Below are positions 43,908-51,261 of a stretch of 64,000 nt of DNA, piece after piece. A program made the translations under genes and the position numbers. This stretch comes from an uncultured Eubacteriales bacterium (GTDB lineage: Bacteria; Bacillota; Clostridia; Christensenellales; Aristaeellaceae), in assembly GCA_900316415.1 (NCBI GenBank), contig ONCV01000001.1, forward strand, positions 186,001 to 250,000, written 5' to 3'. Numbering within the stretch: the first letter of the stretch is position 1; each line of letters begins with the position of its first letter. The notes beneath the pieces are model-generated. The model ran no database searches. It was given only the letters and a program-made list of their open reading frames with translations, and was not told the DNA's origin.

Positions 43908-44753
43908 TCAGGTCGCCGCGGGATAGCAGACAATCAGTCCGCTGCGCTCCGCGTAATAGCTGTCCAGCCCGCGGGTGGAAAGGATCTGGACTTTCGCTTC
44001 CGCCCATCTGGACTGGATCATGTCCTTCAGCTTCTGCGACAGGGATTCGTTCATGCAGTGGCTGATGGCCATGTCCTCTCCGGCATAGCCGTTTTCCTCC
44101 ATATCCCGCAGAATGTGCTTCAGCGTCCGCTGATCGCCGCGGGTCAGTTCCTTCAGCTGAATCTCCCCCTCCGGACTTCCCACGCCGATGACGCGGATGC
44201 CCAGCTTGCCGGCCACGAAGCCGGCGATCTTGCTGACCCGTCCGTTCTGAACCAGGTTATGGAAGGAGGAGAGGGTGAAGATCGTCCGGCCGGTTGCGGC
44301 CAGTTTCCGGCAGGAGGCGCAGATCTCCTCAAAGGGAACCTGCTCCTGAATCATCCGAACGGCCTGCTGCGCCATGAGCACCAGCTTGGGCCCGGTGGAC
44401 AGGGAATCGATCACCTCGATCTTCTTGTCCGGGGCGTCCTCCAGCGCCATGCTTTTTCCCACCAGCGCGCTGTTGAAGCTGCCGGAAAGCCGGCCGGAGA
44501 TGGTCATGGCGATGACCCGGTCCGCCTGCCGGAAGGCTTCCTGCCAGGCGGAGGGAGAGGGGCAGGCGCTGTGGCTGGAGGAGGAAGCCTCCATGGCGTC
44601 CACCATCCCGGGGACATCCAGATCCACGCTGTCCACAAAATCCGTGTCATCCACGCTCATCACGAAGGGAACCGTATCAAAGCCGATATCCGGGGAAGCC
44701 GTTTCCAGGGATTTCAGATCGCAGCTGGAATCGGTCACGATCATCCATTTCAT
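43908..44753 (-). CDS. DegV-family fatty-acid-binding protein
   Basis: A 281-residue protein of the DegV/FakB group, which binds fatty acids for phosphorylation by FakA. Seen: MIVTDSSCDL at the N-terminus, ISGRLSGSFNSA (lipid-binding Ser region), VIDSLSTG, LSSFHNLVQNGRVSKIAGFVAGKLGIRVI and a C-terminal Gly-rich region. The start ATG 44753 follows GGAGGT; the longer frame to 44834 lacks a site. No fakA is in the window. Confidence 0.93.
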   Translation of the reverse strand: MKWMIVTDSSCDLKSLETASPDIGFDTVPFVMSVDDTDFVDSVDLDVPGMVDAMEASSSSHSACPSPSAWQEAFRQADRVIAMTISGRLSGSFNSALVGKSMALEDAPDKKIEVIDSLSTGPKLVLMAQQAVRMIQEQVPFEEICASCRKLAATGRTIFTLSSFHNLVQNGRVSKIAGFVAGKLGIRVIGVGSPEGEIQLKELTRGDQRTLKHILRDMEENGYAGEDMAISHCMNESLSQKLKDMIQSRWAEAKVQILSTRGLDSYYAERSGLIVCYPAAT

Positions 44754-44857
44754 GCTGCATACCTCCGGGGACGGGAAGGATTTCCCATCATAATGGGAGA
44801 AATTCCCGCCCAGATTTGATGAAAAACGCCGCATAGGCGTTCTTACCGATCAGCACA

Positions 44858-44886
44858 ATTATACTACGATCCCGGAAGGAGTTCAA
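44858..44886 (-). promoter_or_regulatory. Sigma-A promoter for the degV gene
   Basis: Minus strand: TTGAAC (complement of 44881-44886), 17-bp spacer, TATAAT (complement of 44858-44863). Confidence 0.8.
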
Positions 44887-44913
44887 GCGCCCCGGCAGGG
44901 TGCCCCGGCTGAC

Positions 44914-44942
44914 TTGCAAATGACGGAAGGCTATGGTATAAT
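44914..44942 (+). promoter_or_regulatory. Sigma-A promoter for tRNA-Ser
   Basis: TTGCAA (44914-44919), 17-bp spacer, TATAAT (44937-44942), 13 bp before the tRNA. Confidence 0.85.
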
Positions 44943-44955
44943 CTGCCACGTTCAC

Positions 44956-45044
44956 GGAGCGGTATCGAAGCGGTCATAACGGGGCTGACTCGAAATCAGT
45001 TTGGCGGCAACGCCACGTGGGTTCGAATCCCACCCGCTCCGCCA
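44956..45044 (+). tRNA. tRNA-Ser (anticodon CGA)
   Basis: Acceptor arm GGAGCGG (44956-44962) pairs with CCGCTCC, followed by G and an encoded CCA (45042-45044). The anticodon loop CTCGAAA gives anticodon CGA (44991-44993), reading UCG. A long variable arm (TTTGGCGGCAACGCCA region) and the T arm GTGGGTTCGAATCCCAC are present, as in serine tRNAs. It has its own promoter and terminator. Confidence 0.97.
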
Positions 45045-45047
45045 TGC

Positions 45048-45074
45048 AACCCCTTGATAATCAAGGGGTTTTCT
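45048..45074 (+). terminator. Intrinsic terminator after tRNA-Ser
   Basis: AACCCCTTGA, loop TAA, TCAAGGGGTT, then TTCTT. Confidence 0.9.
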
Positions 45075-45141
45075 TGATGAAACAGCTCCGGAGGCGCAGT
45101 CGGGAACCGGCCCGGCCGGGGCATAACAGGAGGATTGCAGC

Positions 45142-46383
45142 ATGAAAAACGTTTCGGAAACCCTGCTTCGGAAATACGCGGAGCTGATCGTGCGCACGGG
45201 GGCGAATGTCCGGAAGGGGCAGGTGGTGCAGCTTTCCATTTCGGTGGAGCAGCACGGCTTTGCCGCCCTGGTGATCGAGGAATGCTACCGGGCCGGAGCC
45301 AGAAAGGTGAATGTGGACTGGCTGTTCGACCGGCATGCCCGCCTGAATTACCTGTATGCGAGCCAGGAAACGCTCTCCCGGGTGCTGCCCTGGGAGGAGG
45401 AAAAGCTGAAGCAGATGGTGCAGGATCTGCCGGTGCGCATCTTTATTGTGTCGGAGGATCCGGATGCCATGAACGGAGTGGACGTACAGAAGCTCTCCTC
45501 GGTTTCGCAGGCCCGGTCCACCGTCATCAAACCCTATCGCAACGCCATCGAAGGAAAGCATCAGTGGGTGATTGCGGCCTACCCGTCCGTGAAATGGGCG
45601 AAAAAATGCTTCCCGGACATGGCGGATGAGGAAGCTGTCAGCCGCCTGTGGGAAGCGATTCTGAAAACGGTTCGGGTCCGGGAGGACAACGATCCGGTCG
45701 CGGAGTGGAAGACCCATACGGATTTCATTGAGAAGAAGGCCGCCTGGCTGAACGAACAGGGTTTCGAATCCCTGCGGTATCACAGCGCCAACGGAACGGA
45801 TTTCTCCGTGGAGCTGATTCCCGGCGCCCGGTGGGAAGGCGCCGGAGCCCGAAACACGGAAAACGGCGCGTTTTACATTCCCAATATGCCCACCGAGGAA
45901 ATCTTCACCTCTCCCGCCGCGGGGAAATGCGAAGGCACCCTGGTCGCGGTGAAGCCGCTCTCCTGGAACAGCCAGCTGATTGAGAACTTCTCCATTACCT
46001 TTGAACAGGGAAGGGCGGTTTCCTGCCGGGCGGAGAAGGGACAGGAGCTGCTGGAAAAAATGATTCGGATGGATGAAGGGGCCGGCCTGCTCGGCGAGGT
46101 GGCGCTGGTTCCCCGGGAAAGCCCGGTCAACCAGTGCGGATTCCTGTTCTATGAAACGCTGTTCGATGAAAATGCCTGCTGCCATTGCGCGCTGGGCATG
46201 GGTTTCAAGGAAGTGCTCCCGGACGGCGACCATCTGACCGTGGAACAGGCGCGGCAGGCCGGCATCAATGATTCCATCATTCATGTGGACTTTATGGTCG
46301 GCGCGGACGATCTGTCCATTGACGGAGTGAAGCCGGACGGAACGGCTGTGCCGATCTTCCGCAACGGAACCTGGGCGGAATAA
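45142..46383 (+). CDS. M29-family aminopeptidase
   Basis: A 413-residue metallo-aminopeptidase of the AmpS/PepS type. The metal-ligand regions are visible: NMPTEEIFTSP (Glu), GLLGEVALV (Glu), the LFDENACCHCALG segment (His), and the C-terminal IIHVDFMVG (His-x-Asp). These cytoplasmic enzymes remove N-terminal residues from peptides using two Co or Zn ions. The N-terminal part has the usual AELIVRTGANVRKGQVV. AACAGGAGG precedes ATG. It stands alone between the tRNA terminator and its own terminator. Confidence 0.93.
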   Translation: MKNVSETLLRKYAELIVRTGANVRKGQVVQLSISVEQHGFAALVIEECYRAGARKVNVDWLFDRHARLNYLYASQETLSRVLPWEEEKLKQMVQDLPVRIFIVSEDPDAMNGVDVQKLSSVSQARSTVIKPYRNAIEGKHQWVIAAYPSVKWAKKCFPDMADEEAVSRLWEAILKTVRVREDNDPVAEWKTHTDFIEKKAAWLNEQGFESLRYHSANGTDFSVELIPGARWEGAGARNTENGAFYIPNMPTEEIFTSPAAGKCEGTLVAVKPLSWNSQLIENFSITFEQGRAVSCRAEKGQELLEKMIRMDEGAGLLGEVALVPRESPVNQCGFLFYETLFDENACCHCALGMGFKEVLPDGDHLTVEQARQAGINDSIIHVDFMVGADDLSIDGVKPDGTAVPIFRNGTWAE

Positions 46384-46506
46384 GGAATCAGGCCGAAGCC
46401 TCCGGAAGCCGGAACGCTTCCGGACAGCTGCCTCCTCTGCCCCCGGGGGATCCGTACGCGCTCTTCCTCCACCCTGTCTGCCTGCAAGTCAACCATACCC
46501 CGGTCC

Positions 46507-46541
46507 GGGATGCCTTCGTGCGCTGAAGGCATCCCGTTTTT
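46507..46541 (+). terminator. Intrinsic terminator after the aminopeptidase gene
   Basis: GGGATGCCTTC (46507-46517) pairs with GAAGGCATCCC (46525-46535), then GTTTTT. It lies about 125 bp after the stop. Confidence 0.85.
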
Positions 46542-46578
46542 CCTGCGCGGCGGGCGGCAGCGGACGTTTTTTGCCTGA

Positions 46579-46611
46579 ATTTCGCGAAATGATTGCATTC
46601 TTTCGGGAAAT
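46579..46611. promoter_or_regulatory. Twin palindromes over the preA promoter
   Basis: ATTTCGCGAAAT (46579-46590) is a perfect 12-bp palindrome, and TTTCGGGAAAT (46601-46611) is a near copy 21 bp further on, two helical turns. They flank the -35 box, as expected for a repressor or activator operator pair. Confidence 0.6.
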
Positions 46612-46621
46612 AGTTCATAAT
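46593..46621 (+). promoter_or_regulatory. Promoter for the preA-type gene
   Basis: TTGCAT (46593-46598), 17-bp spacer, CATAAT (46616-46621). It would make a leader of about 155 nt. Confidence 0.6.
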
Positions 46622-46681
46622 GAGAATATCAGTTTCCACCCGGACCGAAAATGGATATAGCTTCATCCCGACCGATGCTGC

Positions 46682-46708
46682 CGCCTGCCGGAGTCTCTCC
46701 GGCAGGCG
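46682..46708 (+). other. Perfect 12-pair hairpin in the preA leader
   Basis: CGCCTGCCGGAG, loop TCT, CTCCGGCAGGCG. No T-run follows, so it is a leader structure and not a plain terminator. The 46384-46782 gap otherwise holds the terminator, the twin palindromes and the promoter listed here; I see no gene in it. Confidence 0.7.
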
Positions 46709-46782
46709 AATCCCCGTGACGGGAGGCCCGGAAGCGGCCCCCGGTCCCCGTGAACCCTGCACGACAGAAAGGAGAGACGGCT

Positions 46783-48282
46783 GTGATTCTGAAGGAACCG
46801 AAAATAGCCCGGGCGGATATGATCCGCTGCACGCTTTGCGCGGATGCGCCCTGCGACAGGGCCTGCGAAAAGCTGAATCCGGCGGAGCTGCTGCGCTCCG
46901 TCTGGTTTTCCAACGAGCAGACGGCAGCACAGCGGCTGCCGGAGGCGAACCCCTGCATCGTATGCAGCGCTCCCTGCGAGAGAGCCTGCGTCCGCGCCGG
47001 CGAGGTGCCGGCCCGGGATCTGATCAACCGGCTGTATTATCAGGTGAAGCCGGAATGCGAAACGCCCCTTCCGGAAGATGAAGACCGCCTGAAATGCGAT
47101 CTGTGCGGCATCCCGCTGGAAAATCCGTTCCTGCTGTCCTCCTCCGTGGTGGCCAGCACCTACGACATGTGCGCCCGGGCCTTCGAGGCGGGATGGGCTG
47201 GAGCCTGCTTCAAGACCATCTGCACCCTGGAGATCCACGAGGCGTCGCCCCGCTTTTCCGCGGTTACGGGCAGCGACGGCGGCATGATCGGCTTCAAGAA
47301 CATTGAGCAGCTTTCCGATCACAGCGTGGCGGAGAATATGGAGATTTTCCGCCGCCTGAAACAGCATTATCCCTCCAAATTCATTCTGGCCTCCATCATG
47401 GGACAGAACGAACAGGAATGGGGCGAGCTGGCCCGGCTCTGCGAGGCGAACGGCGCCGACGCGGTGGAGCTGAATTTCTCCTGCCCCAACATGGCGGAGG
47501 GCGGCCTGGGCTCGGATATCGGCCAGGTGCCGGAACTGGTGGAGCGCTTCACGGCCGCGGCCAAACGCGCCTGCCATATCCCGGTGCTGGCGAAGCTGAC
47601 GCCCAACGTGGCCAGCATGAGCCCGGCGGCAGAAGCGGCCCGACGGGGCGGAGCGGACGGCATCGCCGCCATCAATACGATCAAATCCATCACCGGGATC
47701 GATCTGCATACCTATGTGTCTGCCCCCGCCGTGCACGGCCAGAGCGCCGTGGGAGGATACAGCGGCAACGCCGTGAAGCCCATCGCCCTGCGCTTCATGG
47801 CGGAACTGGGGCAGAATCCGGCCCTGCAGGGGATGCATCTGTCCGGAATGGGCGGCATCGAAACCTGGCAGGACGCGCTGGAATTCATCCTGCTGGGGGC
47901 GGGCTCCCTCCAGGTGACAACCGCGATCATGCAGTATGGCTACCGGATCATTGACGACCTGAAGGCCGGGCTCAACCTGTATCTGGCGGAGAAGGGCATC
48001 GGCAGCGTCCGGGAAGCCAGGGGGCTTGCCCTGGACAATGTCAGTCCCAACACCGACACGCTGGAGCGGGATACCATTGTTTTTCCCACGTTTATCCGGG
48101 AACGCTGCATCGGCTGCGGGCGCTGCCGGATTTCCTGCGCGGACGGCGGCCACCAGGCGATCGAGCTGGATGAAAACCGCCGGCCAAAGCTGAACGGAAA
48201 GCGGTGCGTGGGCTGCCACCTGTGCATCCTGGTCTGTCCGCAGCGGGCGATCACGCCGGGAACCAAGCGGATCCGGCGCTGA
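46783..48282 (+). CDS. preA: PreA-type NAD-dependent dihydropyrimidine dehydrogenase subunit, with N-terminal Fe-S extension
   Basis: A 499-residue protein in three parts. Residues about 10-95 carry two Cys clusters (CTLCADAPCDRAC, CIVCSAPCERAC) like the N-terminal Fe-S domain of dihydropyrimidine dehydrogenase and GltD. About 100-410 is the FMN-binding dihydroorotate dehydrogenase-like barrel (NPFLLSSSVVAST, AVELNFSCPNM, LAKLTPNV, MGGIETWQDALEF, LLGAGSLQVTTA). The C-terminus has two 4Fe-4S ferredoxin motifs (CIGCGRCRISC, CVGCHLCILVCP). The enzyme reduces uracil or thymine using NAD(P)H. PreT-like subunit not found nearby. The start is GTG 46783, since AAAGGAGA is 8 nt before it. Confidence 0.87.
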   Translation: MILKEPKIARADMIRCTLCADAPCDRACEKLNPAELLRSVWFSNEQTAAQRLPEANPCIVCSAPCERACVRAGEVPARDLINRLYYQVKPECETPLPEDEDRLKCDLCGIPLENPFLLSSSVVASTYDMCARAFEAGWAGACFKTICTLEIHEASPRFSAVTGSDGGMIGFKNIEQLSDHSVAENMEIFRRLKQHYPSKFILASIMGQNEQEWGELARLCEANGADAVELNFSCPNMAEGGLGSDIGQVPELVERFTAAAKRACHIPVLAKLTPNVASMSPAAEAARRGGADGIAAINTIKSITGIDLHTYVSAPAVHGQSAVGGYSGNAVKPIALRFMAELGQNPALQGMHLSGMGGIETWQDALEFILLGAGSLQVTTAIMQYGYRIIDDLKAGLNLYLAEKGIGSVREARGLALDNVSPNTDTLERDTIVFPTFIRERCIGCGRCRISCADGGHQAIELDENRRPKLNGKRCVGCHLCILVCPQRAITPGTKRIRR

Positions 48283-48302
48283 TCCGGGAAGATTCCCGGA
48301 TC
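48281..48302. terminator. Inverted repeat shared by the stops of two convergent genes
   Basis: GATCCGGGAA, GA, TTCCCGGATC. The ten-pair stem overlaps both stop codons, which are 18 bp apart. Without long T-runs it may act as a two-way transcription block or mRNA end structure. Confidence 0.55.
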
Positions 48303-49146
48303 AGATGGCCTTGCAGATGACCCCGGCCCTCCGGGCGGCTTCCCGCATGGTTTCGGCGGCCGCCAGGTAGGAGGCGTGGTCGGGCAGGTGCTCCACGAAC
48401 ACGGGAATATCCTCGCCCAGCTTTTCCGCCTCGGCGCAGACCAGGGCCAGATCGATGGAGCCCTCGCCCGGCTGAACCTCCTCGATCACGAGGGGCAGGG
48501 CGCCGTTCCGCAGAAGCACATCCTTGGCGTGAATGCTGACGATGTACCCGCCCAGCAGTTCAAAGCAGTGCCGGATAAAGCCGCTGGCATCGCGGTAGCG
48601 GTCCAGGCTGTTGATCATGTTGCAGTAATCCAGATGCACCCGGAACGCGGAACGATCCACGTCCCGGATCAGCTGCAGGTATTCTTCCGGGGATTCCGGC
48701 ACCATCCAGGGCATCGGCTCCAGGGTATAGCTGGTGCGGGTGGGCTTCACCCGGTCGATGATCTGCCGGGAAAGCTCCACCACCCGGTCGTAGACGGCGC
48801 GGGAGGCGTTGTCGGGATGGTAGCCGTCCCACACGGCGCTCACGGAGCCGGAGATGTTCACACAGCAGTTGGCGCCGACCTCCTCCGCCAGCTCCAGCTG
48901 GCGGACGGAATAGTCGATCGCGGCCTGCCGCTCCTTTTCATCCCGGGCCATGACGTTTTTCCAGATGCCCACCTCGCCGATGACGAGGCCGCTGTCCCGG
49001 ATGCACTGCAGATAGTCCCTGCGCACCTGGGCCGGGGCGCTGCTGTCCACGGGGAAGGATACCGCGCTGTAACCGTATTCCTTTACCAGCGCCAGCCACT
49101 GCGCGGGGCTGTCATAGGGTTTCATGATGGATCCGCCGAGACGCAT
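48301..49146 (-). CDS. Sugar phosphate isomerase/epimerase-like TIM-barrel protein
   Basis: A 281-residue member of the xylose isomerase-like/AP endonuclease 2 fold. Likely metal ligands are Glu in YTLEPMPWM, Asp in RVHLDYCNMI, His in IVSIHAKD and Glu in IPVFVEHLPD. The family acts on sugars, inositols or related carbohydrates; the substrate is not clear. The AAGGAGG of its ribosome binding site overlaps the stop codon of the GTPase vestige upstream, as in an operon. Confidence 0.85.
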   Translation of the reverse strand: MRLGGSIMKPYDSPAQWLALVKEYGYSAVSFPVDSSAPAQVRRDYLQCIRDSGLVIGEVGIWKNVMARDEKERQAAIDYSVRQLELAEEVGANCCVNISGSVSAVWDGYHPDNASRAVYDRVVELSRQIIDRVKPTRTSYTLEPMPWMVPESPEEYLQLIRDVDRSAFRVHLDYCNMINSLDRYRDASGFIRHCFELLGGYIVSIHAKDVLLRNGALPLVIEEVQPGEGSIDLALVCAEAEKLGEDIPVFVEHLPDHASYLAAAETMREAARRAGVICKAI

Positions 49147-49160
49147 GTTTTTGTTCCTCC

Positions 49161-49289
49161 TTACTCATCAAAAATTCCACCCTCCAGGGCACTCCTGGCG
49201 GCAGCAGAAACCGAACCTCGCAGATGCTCAGACAGCGTCGCCTTTCCCGCGTCCACATGGGCAAAAATGCCGATATTCCGCAGCTGCAT
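49161..49289 (-). pseudogene. Vestige of a Tet(M)/EF-G-like translation GTPase (first 42 codons)
   Basis: An open frame of 42 codons whose first 20 residues read like the beginning of Tet(M)-type ribosomal protection proteins and EF-G: NIGIFAHVDAGKATLSEHL, where the family has AHVDAGKTTLTE. The G1 Thr is replaced by Ala. After about residue 22 the similarity stops, and the frame ends in TAA. The stop overlaps the ribosome binding site of the isomerase gene. An upstream AAGGAG 11 nt before ATG remains. Either a decayed gene with the rest deleted or a leader peptide of the isomerase gene; decay is more likely. Confidence 0.6.
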
Positions 49290-49411
49290 CCTTTGCGGTT
49301 CTCCTTCCGGAATGGTCTGATATGATTCTTTCGCCGCGGGGGAGGGAATCCCTTCCGGCCCCATGGGAAAACCCATGATCCCGTCTCCCGCGGCCGGGGC
49401 GTTCTTTCCCC

Positions 49412-49441
49412 TTGCGCGCATGCGGCACGGAATGATATGAT
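49412..49441 (+). promoter_or_regulatory. Possible promoter for the YunG-like gene
   Basis: TTGCGC (49412-49417), 18-bp spacer, TATGAT (49436-49441), 88 bp before the start. The 49290-49528 stretch holds no other feature that I can support. Confidence 0.5.
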
Positions 49442-49528
49442 TTCCCTGACGGCGGCTTCCCGAAGGAACCCGCGGAGCCGGAATCCCGATTCCGACAGGA
49501 ATCCGTTTCGGCCGGAAAGGAAGGAAAA

Positions 49529-49954
49529 ATGAAAGCGTATCGTTTTTACGGATGGGAAACAGCCCTGATCCGGGACGAACTCGGCCTGACTCCCCGGGAT
49601 TACTATGACCTGCTGTCCGAAATCTGGTGCGCGGAGACCTGCGCGCCGCGGATGCGGAAGGACTGGACGCCGGAGAACAGAACGCTGGGCCAGTGCTCAA
49701 TCACGGCCTTCCTGATCCAGGATATCTACGGCGGGAAGGTATACGGGGTGCCGCTGGGGGATGGGAATTACCATTGCTTCAACGCGGTGGGGGATTGCGT
49801 GTTTGACCTCACCAGCGAGCAATTCGGCGACACCCGGCTGGATTATGACCATTGCCCCGAGCAGGACCGGACCGTCCATTTTGCCAAGGCGGAGAAAAAG
49901 GAACGATACGAGCTTCTGAAGGAACGGCTGCTCGCCAGGCGATCTGCGGGCTGA
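49529..49954 (+). CDS. YunG-family protein
   Basis: A 141-residue soluble protein with the pattern of the YunG family: IWCAETCAPRMRKDWTPEN, GQCSITAFLIQDIYGGKV, NYHCFNAVGDCVFDLTSEQF. The conserved Cys-Gln (GQC), His and Asp residues could form a papain-like or transglutaminase-like site, but no activity is known to me. GGAAAGGAAGG precedes ATG. It is flanked by the GTPase vestige and the WYL regulator. Confidence 0.7.
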   Translation: MKAYRFYGWETALIRDELGLTPRDYYDLLSEIWCAETCAPRMRKDWTPENRTLGQCSITAFLIQDIYGGKVYGVPLGDGNYHCFNAVGDCVFDLTSEQFGDTRLDYDHCPEQDRTVHFAKAEKKERYELLKERLLARRSAG

Positions 49955-50063
49955 CCGGCGGCCGCTACCCGTCTTTCCGAAACGCATTCATGAATCCGGG
50001 CAGGCATGCGGAAGTGCCTGCGGGAGATTCCGACTGTTCAAAAAATGAATCAATCCGATGAAG

Positions 50064-50087
50064 CCGGATTTACATTCTCCGGTTTTT
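50064..50087 (+). terminator. Possible weak terminator before the WYL gene
   Basis: CCGGA (50064-50068) pairs with TCCGG (50078-50082), then TTTTT. The stem has only five pairs. Confidence 0.4.
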
Positions 50088-50162
50088 CGTGTACTCTTTT
50101 CAAAAAGGATAAACGCTTACGCAACACAGCTCCGACGGCGAATCGACTGGGAGGTGATTTCT

Positions 50163-51209
50163 TTGCCCGTGCGAAATGAATCCGGCTCCAAGGCAAGGCT
50201 GCTCTTTCTGGAACGCTATCTTCTGGAGCATACGGATGACAGTCATTTCCTGACCACGGAGGATATTCTTGCTCTCTGCAGGGAGCATGGCTTCAAGTCT
50301 CAGCGGGCGACCGTGGGGGATGATATGGGGCTTCTGTCCGCGGCGGGTCTGGATGTCATCCAGGAGCGGGTCGCGGAGAACCGGACGGCCATGAATGCCT
50401 ATCATATCGGATCCCGCCTGTTTGAGCTTGCGGAACTGAGAATGCTGGTGGACGCGGTTTCGTCCTCCCGCTTTATTACCGTGGAAAAAAGCGATCAGCT
50501 GGTTTCCAAGCTTGCCATGCTGACGAATGAACAGAACCGCAGTTCCCTGACCGGAAAGGTTTACAACGCGGATCGGATGAAAACATCCAATCTCTCCGTC
50601 TTCGTGATCATGGACCTGATCCGCACAGCCATCGATGCCGGGCGGAAGCTCTCCTTTCACTACTGGGATTATACGATCCGGAAGGAAAAGGTTCTCCGGC
50701 ACGGAGGCGAACTGTATGTGGCGTCCCCGTATGCGCTGATCTGGGATGATGACCGCTATTATATGGCCGCCTGGTCGGACAAGCGGCAGAAGATTGTCAA
50801 GTATCGGGTGGACCGCATGTGCGACGTGAACTTGCTGGAGGAGCCGGCTGTTGCGGACGATTCGTTTAATCCGGCCGTCTACAGCAGATCCGTCATCCGG
50901 ATGTTTGACGACGATCTTCCGGAAACGCAGGTCACGCTTCTGTGCGAGAACAGGCTGATGCAGAATGTCCTGGATCGCTTTGGCGAGGAAACAGAGACGG
51001 AAGTCGCAGGAATCAAATCCTTCCGGGCCAGGGTGAAGGTTGTTCCGTCCAGCACCTTCCTGAGCTGGGTTTTCCAGTATCAGGGCGAGATCCTCATCGA
51101 ATCGCCGGCAGAGGTTAGGACCCAGTATGAGCAGATGCTGAGGGGAATCCTGAACCGGCAGGAGGCACTGGATGACGAACAAAAACGGAAAGCCAGGGAA
51201 AAAACATAA
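50163..51209 (+). CDS. WYL-domain transcriptional regulator
   Basis: A 348-residue protein with an N-terminal winged helix (about 10-60, FLTTEDILALCREHG, RATVGDDMGLL) and a WYL domain at about 165-245 (RTAIDAGRKLSFHYWDY, YVASPYALIWDDDRYYMAAW, RVDRMCDV). WYL proteins sense ligands, often nucleic acid pieces or nucleotides, and frequently control accessory and defence genes. The start is TTG 50163, 7 nt after GGGAGGTG; GTG 50169 is an alternative. It precedes the BIG2 protein gene and, 1.5 kb on, a nuclease gene. Confidence 0.85.
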   Translation: MPVRNESGSKARLLFLERYLLEHTDDSHFLTTEDILALCREHGFKSQRATVGDDMGLLSAAGLDVIQERVAENRTAMNAYHIGSRLFELAELRMLVDAVSSSRFITVEKSDQLVSKLAMLTNEQNRSSLTGKVYNADRMKTSNLSVFVIMDLIRTAIDAGRKLSFHYWDYTIRKEKVLRHGGELYVASPYALIWDDDRYYMAAWSDKRQKIVKYRVDRMCDVNLLEEPAVADDSFNPAVYSRSVIRMFDDDLPETQVTLLCENRLMQNVLDRFGEETETEVAGIKSFRARVKVVPSSTFLSWVFQYQGEILIESPAEVRTQYEQMLRGILNRQEALDDEQKRKAREKT

Positions 51210-51234
51210 TAACGGATGGTTTAGGAAAACCGAT

Positions 51235-51240
51235 TATAAT
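51235..51240 (+). promoter_or_regulatory. Possible -10 box for the BIG2 protein gene
   Basis: TATAAT at 51235-51240, 22 bp before the start. No convincing -35 box; transcription from the WYL gene is also possible. Confidence 0.35.
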
Positions 51241-51261
51241 AATGAAAGAGGTGGACAAGAC

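Noticed and set aside
45135..45629. Alternative frame at the beginning of the aminopeptidase gene
   Set aside because: It overlaps the M29 gene completely, with low-complexity composition.
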